Shown here in pieces: positions 25,609 through 34,607 of a stretch of 64,000 nt of DNA (position 1 is its first letter; each line of letters starts with the position of its first letter). The notes below the pieces were generated by a model. It had not been told where the DNA came from. It saw only the letters and a program-made list of their open reading frames with translations, and did no database searches. Source of the DNA: Sphingobacteriaceae bacterium (GTDB lineage Bacteria; Bacteroidota; Bacteroidia; Sphingobacteriales; Sphingobacteriaceae); NCBI GenBank assembly GCA_014380615.1, contig JACMJM010000042.1, forward strand, positions 1 to 64,000. The letters run 5' to 3'. Both the position numbers and the translations under genes were made by a program.

Positions 25609-26907
25609 ATGAAAAGCGTCTTCCTTACTTGCGGTTTTTTCTTTTTTTTAGCTTGCTCCGTTAAAAAAGATATTCATCAATCGGTTGAGCAAAAAGATGT
25701 GGAACGGATTATCCGCACGCTCTCTGCTGACGATATGGCTGGCCGGGGCCTGTTTACTCCTGGTATTGAAAAAGCAGCCGGATTTATTGAAACTGAGTTC
25801 AGGGCTATTGGTTTACAACCGCTGGCCGGGCAAAGTTCTTTTCGTCAGGATTTTTCTATGCTGGCAATAAAACCGGTGCTGATAAAAGCCAGCATCAACG
25901 GAGAGCCGGTTGAGGGGGATAGGGTAATTGTAATTACCGATCGGGAGAGTCTAAACTGGACGAAGGCCGGCGGGACAGATATACATTACATTAAATCAGG
26001 CTCGTCATTTACCGAGCAATACGGTAAGATTATGCGATTAGGGAAGCCGGCGATGGTTTTTGTAGATGAAGAATTTTTAGATTCTTTTAATCAGATGCAC
26101 CATTATTTTATGGGCGACAGGGTAGTTGAAAAAACGATGAACAGACCGGAAATGGTTTTCATACTATCCGGGGAAATACCTAAAGCCTATCAAATCAGTT
26201 TCAGGAATAAAATCGAAAAATCGCCACTATTTAATATCGCCGGCATTATTCCCGGTAAGAATAAGCCCGACGAATTTGTGATCTTTTCGGCACACTACGA
26301 TCATTTGGGAGTTATAGTGGCTACAGAGGGCGATTCTATTGCCAATGGTGCCGATGATGATGCTTCTGGTGTTACGGCTGTAATTTCTTTGGCAAAACAT
26401 TTTAAGAGGTTGAACACTAATGGCAGAACCCTCATTTTTGTCGCTTTTACAGGAGAGGAATCGGGGCAGATGGGCTCTGGATATTTTGCTACCAAAATTG
26501 CTTCTGCGAAGGTAAGTGCCATGTTTAATATCGAAATGATTGGTAAGGAGTCGAAATTTGGAAAGAATGCGGCTTTTATTACCGGCTTTGAGCGGTCAAA
26601 CCTTGGTAGTATCTTACAGAAAAATCTTGATGGCACCGGCTTTACTCTTCATCCGGATCCTTATCCGGAACAGAATTTATTTTATCGCAGCGATAATGCT
26701 TCACTTGCTCTATTGGGGGTGCCTGCGCATACAATTTCTACCGATCAAATAGATAAAGATAAGTTTTATCATACGGTAAATGATGAAATTGAAACCCTGA
26801 GTTTGGATAACATTACGGCTACCATAAAAGCGATCGCGCTTAGTGCCCGAACAATCGTTGCCGGAACAGATACACCCACTCGGGTGGCGCTTCAGGGAAA
26901 TAAGTAA
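25609..26907 (+). CDS. M28-family zinc aminopeptidase, lipoprotein
   Basis: The 432-residue protein has a lipoprotein signal (MKSVFLTCGFFFFLAC, lipobox Cys 16-17). M28 zinc ligands are visible in FSAHYDHLG, NGADDDASGV, FTGEESGQMGS, NIEMIG and FYHTVNDEIE. A PA-like insert probably lies between about 95 and 200. It is expected to release N-terminal amino acids from peptides at the cell envelope. A TTG at 25603 would add two residues; the ATG at 25609 is preferred. It is the last gene of a plus-strand group and converges with the GNAT gene 2 bp away. Confidence 0.9.
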   Translation: MKSVFLTCGFFFFLACSVKKDIHQSVEQKDVERIIRTLSADDMAGRGLFTPGIEKAAGFIETEFRAIGLQPLAGQSSFRQDFSMLAIKPVLIKASINGEPVEGDRVIVITDRESLNWTKAGGTDIHYIKSGSSFTEQYGKIMRLGKPAMVFVDEEFLDSFNQMHHYFMGDRVVEKTMNRPEMVFILSGEIPKAYQISFRNKIEKSPLFNIAGIIPGKNKPDEFVIFSAHYDHLGVIVATEGDSIANGADDDASGVTAVISLAKHFKRLNTNGRTLIFVAFTGEESGQMGSGYFATKIASAKVSAMFNIEMIGKESKFGKNAAFITGFERSNLGSILQKNLDGTGFTLHPDPYPEQNLFYRSDNASLALLGVPAHTISTDQIDKDKFYHTVNDEIETLSLDNITATIKAIALSARTIVAGTDTPTRVALQGNK

Positions 26908-26909
26908 GC

Positions 26910-27398
26910 CTAGAGCTGCATGCTCATGATATAATCATTAAGAACGAACCGATGGTAGATGAGGTCTGCTTCATCCGATATCATAAAGCCATACTTTTGA
27001 TAAAATCTAACTGCCGGATTGTTGCGGTTCACGTTTAGTGTTAACGCTTTTCCACCCTTTAAAATCACTTCTTCTTTAATAAAGTTTAATAGCTCGCTGC
27101 CAATTCCTTTGCCTTGCAGCTCAGTTAGAAGATACAGTTTATGAATAATGAAAGTTCCTGATTTTTCTTCTGATAGCGAGAAGGAAGCAAAGCCAACTGG
27201 TTTTTCTTCGAGCTCTGCTATAATGAAATGAACACCTTCATTGATCTGCTTTTTGAGACTTTGAAGCGAATACATTTCGGTTAACATGAAGTCGATTTGC
27301 CCGGTGGGCAGAATGCTTTTATAGGTGTCCGGCCAAATGAGATGTGCCAGCTGATGGATTACAGGAATGTCCGCAACAGTGGCATAGCGGATAAGCAT
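26910..27398 (-). CDS. GNAT-family N-acetyltransferase
   Basis: The 162-residue protein has the GNAT fold: an N-terminal IRYATVADIPVIHQLAHLIWPDTY, a central FIIHKLYLLTELQGKGIGSELLNFI with the acetyl-CoA pyrophosphate loop (Q/R-G-x-G-x-G/S), and the C-terminal NRNNPAVRFYQKYGFMI. Its start overlaps the stop of the thiamine pyrophosphokinase-like gene by 1 bp (TAATG), so it is the last gene of the thiamine operon. The substrate is unknown; the link to thiamine metabolism rests on gene order only. Confidence 0.88.
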   Translation of the reverse strand: MLIRYATVADIPVIHQLAHLIWPDTYKSILPTGQIDFMLTEMYSLQSLKKQINEGVHFIIAELEEKPVGFASFSLSEEKSGTFIIHKLYLLTELQGKGIGSELLNFIKEEVILKGGKALTLNVNRNNPAVRFYQKYGFMISDEADLIYHRFVLNDYIMSMQL

Positions 27399-27964
27399 TA
27401 CAAACTCTCGGCGATAAACGTAAATGATTGGTCGAAAGTAAGCGTATAAAATCCCTCTTTTTCGGTTTCGAAAACATGGTCGGTGATGGGGAGTAAGCCC
27501 GCTACTTTAAGATTATTCGCTTCCAGAAGTACTTCTACTTCTTCGCCGGCAATTTGCCATTTGCTAAATCCCGGTTTAACCGGGAAAATTCTTTTGTAGG
27601 GAGTTAGTATCACAATATCAATCCGCTCAACATACAACGCGTAATCTTTAGCTGAGAAACTGTTTGTTATGATATTTACCGCGGGATATTGCTCGCCAGT
27701 AAGATATTTTAAGGCGTCTTGCAGGGGGTTGTCTTCGGTATGGATAACTATTGTTTCGGGTTGCTGATGATAATGCTGGTTTTTACTCACCACGCCATCG
27801 ATCTTAATCCCTAACGAATCTACCGCTTCGAACATCTCTTCGGCAACGATAATGGTAGGACTCCATTCCAATAGCTGACCCAAATTTTCATGGTCAAAAT
27901 CTTCCAGATCCATGATAAGCAAAGCTGGTTCTTGTTTATCCCGTATAATATGGTGTGACGACAT
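27398..27964 (-). CDS. Thiamine pyrophosphokinase-like protein, catalytic motifs altered
   Basis: The 188-residue protein begins MSSHHIIRDKQEPALLIMD, as I recall Bacteroidota thiamine pyrophosphokinases do, and keeps the overall TPK layout (GQLLEWSPTIIVAEE, ILTPYKRIFPVKPGFSKWQ, NNLKVAGLLPI). The usual acidic motifs look replaced: a GD-x-D segment reads GVVSKNQ (about 58-64), and DKTDLEKAL reads EDNPLQDAL. It may be a weak or inactive paralogue, perhaps a TPP or thiamine sensor. It is encoded 20 bp after the ThiE-like gene. The family call is moderately confident; loss of activity is inferred. Confidence 0.72.
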   Translation of the reverse strand: MSSHHIIRDKQEPALLIMDLEDFDHENLGQLLEWSPTIIVAEEMFEAVDSLGIKIDGVVSKNQHYHQQPETIVIHTEDNPLQDALKYLTGEQYPAVNIITNSFSAKDYALYVERIDIVILTPYKRIFPVKPGFSKWQIAGEEVEVLLEANNLKVAGLLPITDHVFETEKEGFYTLTFDQSFTFIAESL

Positions 27965-27984
27965 GGAGGTAAAAGTAATAAGTC

Positions 27985-28620
27985 TTAATATACTTTTCTA
28001 TAAATCTCTTTAAATGCCCTGCCGGGATCTTCCGAATGATTTACCGCAGCCGACAAGGCTATTCCATATATTCCGGTTTTAAGTAATGCATCAATATCTT
28101 CGATTCTGATGCCTCCCACAGCTAAAACCGGGATATCAATGCTGTTTTTCTTCATTGCTTCAACTAATTTCTTATATCCCGCATTACCCAACAGGGGGTA
28201 TTCATTAGGTTTTGTGTCCGTAAGGCTAAAGGGGCCGCAACCTATATAATCAACTGCATTAGCAGCCACAATGCGCTTAATGTCTTCGAGTGTATTTGCC
28301 GATGCGCCTAAGGTTCTTTCGGGGCCTATAGCCTGGCGAATCGATACGAAATCGGCTTTCATATCTTCGATATGCAGGCCCTGAATATCTGCCCGATCAA
28401 GAAGATGGATATGATCGGTTACAATTAAAGTGGCTCCCCAATCGTCACAAATGGCAGCAATTTGATGGATTTCTTCTAAAAGTTCATCGTCGGGTTTGCT
28501 GAGGCAGCGATATTGCAGCCACTTACATCCGGACTGGCAAGCTAGTTGCGCCTGTATCACATGACTTCGGTTATCCAGGTCCTGTGTTAGGTAATGTAAC
28601 TTCGAAATGAATTTTTTCAA
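27985..28620 (-). CDS. ThiE/TenI-family thiamine phosphate synthase-like protein
   Basis: The 211-residue TIM barrel follows the ThiE/TenI pattern: KLHYLTQDL, CKWLQYRC, TLIVTDHIHLLDRADIQGLHIEDM, VDYIGCGPFSLTDTKPNEYP, VLAVGGIRIEDIDALLKTGIYGIALSAAV. ThiE joins the pyrimidine and thiazole phosphates to make TMP. The Thr-Lys phosphate loop is kept, but the ThiE NDRVD motif reads TDHIH and QLREK reads QYRCL. TenI-like or reduced activity is therefore possible. It is 8 bp downstream of the phosphatase gene within the riboswitch-led operon. Confidence 0.78.
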   Translation of the reverse strand: MKKFISKLHYLTQDLDNRSHVIQAQLACQSGCKWLQYRCLSKPDDELLEEIHQIAAICDDWGATLIVTDHIHLLDRADIQGLHIEDMKADFVSIRQAIGPERTLGASANTLEDIKRIVAANAVDYIGCGPFSLTDTKPNEYPLLGNAGYKKLVEAMKKNSIDIPVLAVGGIRIEDIDALLKTGIYGIALSAAVNHSEDPGRAFKEIYRKVY

Positions 28621-28628
28621 TGATTAAG

Positions 28629-30293
28629 TTATTTTAAAACTTCCGTAATGGGTAATCCGATATTACCATTGGGTTCCTGAATTCGCAACAGGGCCGAAAG
28701 TGTTGAAGCAACGTCGGCCATACTGGTAAAACGGTGGGTTTTCCCTTGTTTAATTCCCCATCCCATAAATAACAGGGGAATATGCGTATCATAGGGATTC
28801 CAGGTTCCGTGCGTGGTGCCGGTTATTTCTATACCGTAACCCTGGTAATATCCTGCGTTTAATATGATTTGAATTTCTCCGCTTCGTTTTTCGTTATAGC
28901 CATTAACTATCCGCGATTTAAGCACTTCGGGTATTGGCTCATTTGCAATATTCTTTAGATCAACAACATAGCTAACCGATTTTTGGTTTTTAAAATATGC
29001 TATAACATCCTTTTTAACTTGATTGATGTCGATGTTTTTATCACTTATTAGCGGATAATTAAAATGCACCTGATAATTACTTAAGGCTCTTATGAGCTTA
29101 TCGCCACCATATTTTTTTGCAAGAACGCCATTAAGTTCGTCAAGGCCGCGGGTTGAGTTCGAAGTGCCATTCCAAACCCCGCCCGGAATTTTATGATCGT
29201 TTAAAAAGTTCGGGTTGTGTGCCGCACCATGATCGGCAGATAGGAAGATAGTATACTGGCCTTTGCCAACCGCATTGTCTAAATAGTTCAAAAAATCGGC
29301 TATGTCTTTGTCCAGCCTCAAATACATATCTTCAACTTCCACAGAATTGGGTCCGAATTGATGACCCAAATAATCTGTTGATGAAAGACTTACAGCAAGA
29401 AAATCAGTTACATCACCTTTACCCAGTTTCTCGTCCAGAATTGCCGTTTTAGCAAAATCAAGGGTGAAGGTATTAGCAAATGGTGTATACCTTAAAATAC
29501 TGTAATTATCAGTACGGCTTGCTGCTATATCGTGAGGAAAAACGGGAGCTTGCTCATTTTTAAATTTCCCTTCATATCTGGAAGAGTTATCCGCAGAACT
29601 CTGCTTGTAAGTATCTGCAGGATACAGGGTGTTCCATTTGAACTTTATGTATTTATCCGCAAGTTTTTGATTGTTAAATTTTTCTACCCAGGCGGGCAGA
29701 TTGGCCCTGTAATAAGTGCTGGTTATCCAGTTTCCCGTTAAATCATCAAACCAGTAGGCGGCATCGGCCGAATGGCCTGCCGGTAAAATTCCTCCCCTGT
29801 CTTTTAAAGAAATGCCCAATACTTTCGAGCGGAAATTTGTGGCCAGTTTTAATTCATCAGCAACAGTAGAAGTGAGTAGATTTCTGGGAGACATTTTTCC
29901 GGCAGTAGAGGTGGTGCCAACAGAATTTACGGTAGAATCTTCTGTACAGTACATGCTCTTTCCGGATGATTGTTCGATCCAGTCGTTTCCGGCGATCCCG
30001 TTAATGGATGGAACCGAGCCGGTGTACAAACTTGCGTGTCCGCAAGCTGTGTAAGTTGGGATGTACGTGATTTGAGTATTTTCGCAACTAAAACCGTCGT
30101 TTAACATCCGTTTAAAACCGCCTGTTCCATAACGTTCATAATAACGGTAAAGAAAATCCCAGCGCATTTGATCAATCACTAAACCCACCAATAGTTTTGG
30201 CCTGCTAAGCTGCGAGGCGTTAACAGCTGCTTTTTGAGAAAATGCTGAAAACGCGACTAGAAAAGCAGGTAAAAAAATAATTCTCCATTTCAT
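28629..30293 (-). CDS. pafA: PafA-type alkaline phosphatase, periplasmic
   Basis: The 554-residue enzyme has a signal peptide (about 1-20, AFSAFSQ). The alkaline phosphatase fold has LVGLVIDQMRWDF (metal-binding Asp41), IPTYTACGHASLYTG (nucleophile Thr region, 78-92), SSTDYLGHQFGPNS and LSADHGAAHNPNF. PafA is the phosphate-insensitive phosphomonoesterase of Bacteroidota. In this riboswitch-led operon it may strip phosphate from thiamine phosphates before PnuT uptake, which is an inference. A 64-bp gap separates it from the flavoprotein gene and 8 bp from the ThiE-like gene. Confidence 0.88.
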   Translation of the reverse strand: MKWRIIFLPAFLVAFSAFSQKAAVNASQLSRPKLLVGLVIDQMRWDFLYRYYERYGTGGFKRMLNDGFSCENTQITYIPTYTACGHASLYTGSVPSINGIAGNDWIEQSSGKSMYCTEDSTVNSVGTTSTAGKMSPRNLLTSTVADELKLATNFRSKVLGISLKDRGGILPAGHSADAAYWFDDLTGNWITSTYYRANLPAWVEKFNNQKLADKYIKFKWNTLYPADTYKQSSADNSSRYEGKFKNEQAPVFPHDIAASRTDNYSILRYTPFANTFTLDFAKTAILDEKLGKGDVTDFLAVSLSSTDYLGHQFGPNSVEVEDMYLRLDKDIADFLNYLDNAVGKGQYTIFLSADHGAAHNPNFLNDHKIPGGVWNGTSNSTRGLDELNGVLAKKYGGDKLIRALSNYQVHFNYPLISDKNIDINQVKKDVIAYFKNQKSVSYVVDLKNIANEPIPEVLKSRIVNGYNEKRSGEIQIILNAGYYQGYGIEITGTTHGTWNPYDTHIPLLFMGWGIKQGKTHRFTSMADVASTLSALLRIQEPNGNIGLPITEVLK

Positions 30294-30357
30294 ATATACA
30301 TCATTGGGCTTAATGCAAATATTGTCAATTCAAATTTGAATTGGGATGATTATTGAA

Positions 30358-31458
30358 TTATGGAAATGTTAACAAGCTGTGCTGACTTGCTGTATGAATG
30401 TCTCTCCAAACCCGGTTTATTTCGGATGAGGGGCTTGCCGCGGCCAGGCCGCACAAAGGGTATAATGTAGTTACCGCCTCGTGCGAAATTGCCGCAAGAT
30501 TCCTGCTCCGCAGACTTATTTGCTCTAAAATATGCCCAGGGAGAGTAGAATTTTGCATCACCATATTCCACGATTCATTTACAATCTTATAAAAGTGAGA
30601 CCTCGCTTTTGATAATTTGTTTTCAGCTTCGCTAAGTTTCTCTGTTAAAAGCTTTTGCCGCAAATCTTTTAGCTGGTTTCCAGCGGCTTTTTGAGAGAAA
30701 ATTTCTCCCGCACAATCAACAAAATGAAGAGCCATCCCGCTGATGTTTACCGCCAGTGTAACTTCGGCAAACTGGAGAAAGGGGTATTGGTAGATAGGCC
30801 GGGGAACTTTCAGTGCTTCCGCAGCGATTTTGAAAGATCTGTTAGAAGGGACAAAAAGATCGTGGATCTCAAAAGAATGGCTTGCCGTAGCGATTAAGCC
30901 GATGGTGTTCCAGTCTTTAATCAGGGAAACTTCTTCCTTTTCGAAAACGAAAGGGAGTATGAGAGTTTCGCCATTCTCCTCTAACACCGTTCCATCGCCA
31001 TTTTTGATAATACAATTAGCTGTGAAATGAGTTAGATGATCGGCACCAGTAGCATATTTCCAGCGGCCGGAGATTCGATAGCCGTTTTGTGTTTTGGTAG
31101 CTGTACCAGTGGGTGCGCCGCTGCCTCCTAAACAAACCGTTCTTTTACTGAAGAGAATATCTGTTAACTCCGGATCTAAAAACCCCCCGAACCAACCTGC
31201 GCCGCCGCACAATGTTACTGTCCAACCCAGGCTGCCATCTGCCCAGCTTAACGCTTCTTCCAAATGCAGTGCATCAGGTAAAGATATTTCAGCATTTGAA
31301 GTTTTTTTAGGAGCGAAAAGGTTAAACCACCCCTCCTGATAAATTAGTTCAAGCTGTGCCTCAGTTAAGGTTCCCTTCTTTTCCGCCAGCCCAGCCTCAC
31401 TGCGTATTAATTTTATCCAATCGGGATTCAGGAAGGTTGAAGGGTGGCGGGTTGTCAT
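30358..31458 (-). CDS. Acyl-CoA dehydrogenase-like flavoprotein (group D monooxygenase type)
   Basis: The 366-residue protein has the acyl-CoA dehydrogenase fold. It shows GWFNLFAPKK, ALSWADGSLGWTVTLCGGAGWF, GGSGAPTGTATKTQNGYRISGRWKYATGADH (the beta-barrel domain), DWNTIGLIATASHSFEIHDLFVP, and the C-terminal helical RVWRDIHTASQHSLL with the conserved Arg-Asp/His. The RDIHTASQH ending resembles group D flavin monooxygenases (HpaB/DszC/HsaA) more than beta-oxidation dehydrogenases. It lies 23 bp after pnuT inside the thiamine operon. Its role in thiamine metabolism is unknown; oxidation of a thiamine breakdown product is one idea. Confidence 0.8.
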   Translation of the reverse strand: MTTRHPSTFLNPDWIKLIRSEAGLAEKKGTLTEAQLELIYQEGWFNLFAPKKTSNAEISLPDALHLEEALSWADGSLGWTVTLCGGAGWFGGFLDPELTDILFSKRTVCLGGSGAPTGTATKTQNGYRISGRWKYATGADHLTHFTANCIIKNGDGTVLEENGETLILPFVFEKEEVSLIKDWNTIGLIATASHSFEIHDLFVPSNRSFKIAAEALKVPRPIYQYPFLQFAEVTLAVNISGMALHFVDCAGEIFSQKAAGNQLKDLRQKLLTEKLSEAENKLSKARSHFYKIVNESWNMVMQNSTLPGHILEQISLRSRNLAAISHEAVTTLYPLCGLAAASPSSEINRVWRDIHTASQHSLLTFP

Positions 31459-31481
31459 TGGGTATCTCTCAGAATATAGAA

Positions 31482-32093
31482 TTAATTAGCTTCAATATTT
31501 ATCTTTTCCCTCCACTCAAAATATCCAAAACAAGCTACTACAAAAAGAAATGCGGTAAGGAGCGCAAAAAGAGGTAAGTTTTTGTAAAACAGCAGCGGAA
31601 CCGCGAAGAGATTAGAAATATTAAGCAAGATCCAATTTTCAATTTTCCGGCGAGCCAGCAGCCACATGCCGGCCCAGGCTGTAGACGAAATGAAGGCATC
31701 AAGAAGCGGAACATCAGAATCGGTGAAGTTTTTGAGAATGAAATACAAAACTCCCCACCCTCCTAATGCTATTGTGCTGGTTATGGCCCAGTCTTGTTTT
31801 GTAGAATAAGTAATTTTTACCGGAGGTTCGTTTTTGCGTCGCAGCCAGTGCGCCCATCCGTAAATGCTCATTATTACATAATAAGTACTCAGGGCAGCTT
31901 CGGCATACAGTAGCACCTCTACCAGTAAAAGAATAGAAAGCGCACTTGAAATTATTCCTGCAGGGTAAAGCAGAACATTGTTTTTCTTTGCCAGCAGTAC
32001 TTCGGTAACGCCAAAAGATACTGCCACCCATTGCAGGGCGGAAGTATCTTTTATTTGTTCTATAAAAAGGTCGAACCAGGACTGGATCTCCAT
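31482..32093 (-). CDS. pnuT: PnuT-type thiamine transporter (PnuC family)
   Basis: The 203-residue protein has about seven TM segments and PnuC-family marks: LLYPAGIISSALSILLLVEVLLYAEA, YYVIMSIYGWAHWLRRK, and RKIENWILLNISNLFAVPLLFYKNL. PnuC-family members move vitamins by facilitated diffusion coupled to phosphorylation. The THI-linked member, PnuT, is assigned to thiamine. It is 3 bp downstream of the TonB receptor gene and under the TPP riboswitch, which supports thiamine over nicotinamide riboside. Confidence 0.88.
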   Translation of the reverse strand: MEIQSWFDLFIEQIKDTSALQWVAVSFGVTEVLLAKKNNVLLYPAGIISSALSILLLVEVLLYAEAALSTYYVIMSIYGWAHWLRRKNEPPVKITYSTKQDWAITSTIALGGWGVLYFILKNFTDSDVPLLDAFISSTAWAGMWLLARRKIENWILLNISNLFAVPLLFYKNLPLFALLTAFLFVVACFGYFEWREKINIEAN

Positions 32094-32096
32094 GGG

Positions 32097-34547
32097 TTAA
32101 AACTTTAAACTTAGAGAAGCAAGGAAATTTCTGGTGGCTTGGGGGAAATAAAAGTTTTCGGTTATAGGCACCCCGTATATATAAGTGTACGAATATCCGT
32201 TGGCTTCATACTCCTTGTCAAAAATGTTGTTTACCAGTAATGATATTCCTACGTTTTTTGCCGGACCAAAAGACGTATTGTAACTGACACGGATATCGTT
32301 CACAAAATAATCGTCAAGCATACGGCTTCTATTCGATGTGTTATCTAAAAATTGCTCGCCTACATATTTAGATAGGAGTGCGATTTCGGCATTTTTGATA
32401 AGCTTATATGCTATCTCACTTGAAAGAACAGTAGACGGAGAAAAAGCTATATTAGTTTTGTCGTATGTTTTGGTGGTCTGACCGCCATTATCATAATCGT
32501 CCATAAACTCAGTAAATTTGTCGATTCGATTGCGGCTTAAAGCTGCGGTAGCAACCCATGTCAATTTGTTTGATAGCTGCAAACCTGCGTCCAATTCAAT
32601 GCCAAGTCGTGAACTTTCCGGTACATTTTGTCGGATGTATTCGCCAACATCGTTGACTTTACCAGTAGATATGAGCTGATTTTTGTAAAACATTCCATAG
32701 GCGTTTAGCTCGGCTCGAAAACGCGATTTTTTTATACGGTAGCCAACTTCTACATTTCTAAGTGTTTCTGCCATTGGGAGAAAACCCGCAATCGCGTTCA
32801 AATAATCATCCCGATTGGGTTCTTTATTAGCAATCGCAAATGATGTATAGAAGTCTGAAGTCTGACTTACTTGATAATTAACCCCAATTTTCGGGTTGTA
32901 AAATTTGGAATAATATCGTTTATCATGATTAGTAAGGGTTTTATCGGTTCCTGTAATAGCATAATCTAAATACCTGAACTGAAAATCGTAAAAAACACGG
33001 GCCTTGCCTACCTCGAAATCGAGTTTCGTGTATAAATTGAAATCTTTTTTGAATCCCTTTCCATCATAATAATGTTTGTTTAATCCCTTTATGTTTAGCT
33101 GTGGTGCTGCTATTATTTCACCAAAATGGTCGCCGTCGTATTCATTATATGCGCCTCCCACTATCAGGTTAGCTTCTGTGGTAGGTTTGAAGTTTAAAGA
33201 ATAAGTGATACCATAAAAATCATTATCAAGCCAGCGCCGTCTGATAAGATTGGTTTGTTGATCTGCTGTCGCACCGAATTCTACGGGATTGAAACCATAC
33301 TCCTCAAATACCTGAGTGTTTTTAAATTCCTCATAATAACCTTTTCCCCTGGTATAATGCAAAGCCGAATTCAGGCTGAACCTACTGGAAAAAGTGTGAT
33401 TATATAGTAATTGATAATGAGTCTGTTTGTAGTTATCTGTCTGGTTATCATAGAGGAATTGAGAATAAGTCCGCTTATCCGAATCCCATAAGTTTATAGA
33501 GTCTTCTGTAGTATTGTATAAATAACCCAGATTATTATAATAGTGCGCAAGCAAATCTTCGTTATTGCCCGTTAATTTAGCCTGGGGAATACCGTTCCAT
33601 ACCTGGTAAGTTTTCTCATCACCCCCGAAAACATTAGCTCTTAGCAAGTCACTTTTGCCATAATACGCAGCGCTTAAAAAGTAGGATTTTAATTTAGATG
33701 AGCCTCTGTCGATAAATCCATCAGACACGATATTAGACAGCCTTCCGTCAAAAGTAAATTTGTCGGAAATCAAGCCGGATCCTATATTCAATGTATGTTT
33801 TCGGGTATTGAAAGAACCAAACGAGTTGTTTAAGTCCGCATAGGCCGAATCTCTTTGAGTGAGCGTTTGAATATTCAAGCTCCCTCCAAACGCTCCGGCA
33901 CCATTTGTTGAAGTACCCACTCCTCTTTGAATTTGAATATTATTAACCGACGAAGCGAAATCCGGAAGATTGATAAAGAAACTACCTTGGCTTTCGGCAT
34001 CGTTTAAAGGAATCCCGTTTATGGTAACGTTAATACGCGTAGCATCGCTTCCGCGGATGCGGATACCTGTATAACCTACACCAGCACCAGCGTCGGAACT
34101 GACAACAACAGATGGCGTTTGATTTAACAGATAAGGCAAATCTTGTCCTAAATTGTTCTTCTCAAGCTCTTCTTTACTCACATTACGATAAGTGGTAGCA
34201 GAGTTTTTGTTAGCCCGTGTAGCACTTACAATTACTTCATCGGTAACAATGCCGGAAGGGGTTAAGGCGATTTGCAGATTTTCATTAGTTTTTAGATTAA
34301 CCACTGTATTAAAATCGCGATAACCCAGATAAGACACTTTTATCGAATGACTTTTGATTTCGAGATCAGTGATACTAAATTCTCCGAGGGTATTTGAGAC
34401 CGAAGAATTATTTCCCGCCTTAATACTCGCCCCGGCTAAAGGCTGCTTCGTAATTTGATCGATAATTTTTCCGCTAATCGATAGTTGCGCTACCGCCACA
34501 ACAGGCAATAGCATCGCCAGCATGGCGAACATGTAAATTTTTTTCAA
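32097..34547 (-). CDS. TonB-dependent outer membrane receptor for thiamine (OMR1-like)
   Basis: The 816-residue protein has a signal peptide (about 1-20), a carboxypeptidase-regulatory-like domain (SGKIIDQITKQPLAGASIKAG, 24-105), a TonB-box-like DEVIVSATRA (about 102-111), and a plug domain (about 115-225: NQTPSVVVSSDAGAGVGYTGIRIRGSD, VTINGIPLNDAESQG). A 22-strand barrel ends with Phe at 816. It uses TonB energy to move a ligand across the outer membrane. The TPP riboswitch in its leader and pnuT downstream indicate thiamine or its phosphates as ligand. Confidence 0.92.
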   Translation of the reverse strand: MKKIYMFAMLAMLLPVVAVAQLSISGKIIDQITKQPLAGASIKAGNNSSVSNTLGEFSITDLEIKSHSIKVSYLGYRDFNTVVNLKTNENLQIALTPSGIVTDEVIVSATRANKNSATTYRNVSKEELEKNNLGQDLPYLLNQTPSVVVSSDAGAGVGYTGIRIRGSDATRINVTINGIPLNDAESQGSFFINLPDFASSVNNIQIQRGVGTSTNGAGAFGGSLNIQTLTQRDSAYADLNNSFGSFNTRKHTLNIGSGLISDKFTFDGRLSNIVSDGFIDRGSSKLKSYFLSAAYYGKSDLLRANVFGGDEKTYQVWNGIPQAKLTGNNEDLLAHYYNNLGYLYNTTEDSINLWDSDKRTYSQFLYDNQTDNYKQTHYQLLYNHTFSSRFSLNSALHYTRGKGYYEEFKNTQVFEEYGFNPVEFGATADQQTNLIRRRWLDNDFYGITYSLNFKPTTEANLIVGGAYNEYDGDHFGEIIAAPQLNIKGLNKHYYDGKGFKKDFNLYTKLDFEVGKARVFYDFQFRYLDYAITGTDKTLTNHDKRYYSKFYNPKIGVNYQVSQTSDFYTSFAIANKEPNRDDYLNAIAGFLPMAETLRNVEVGYRIKKSRFRAELNAYGMFYKNQLISTGKVNDVGEYIRQNVPESSRLGIELDAGLQLSNKLTWVATAALSRNRIDKFTEFMDDYDNGGQTTKTYDKTNIAFSPSTVLSSEIAYKLIKNAEIALLSKYVGEQFLDNTSNRSRMLDDYFVNDIRVSYNTSFGPAKNVGISLLVNNIFDKEYEANGYSYTYIYGVPITENFYFPQATRNFLASLSLKF

Positions 34548-34607
34548 TTTAAATTGTTTTTTAAGTTAAACCATATGCACGGAGGGGTACGTGCAATCTT
34601 AACTTTT

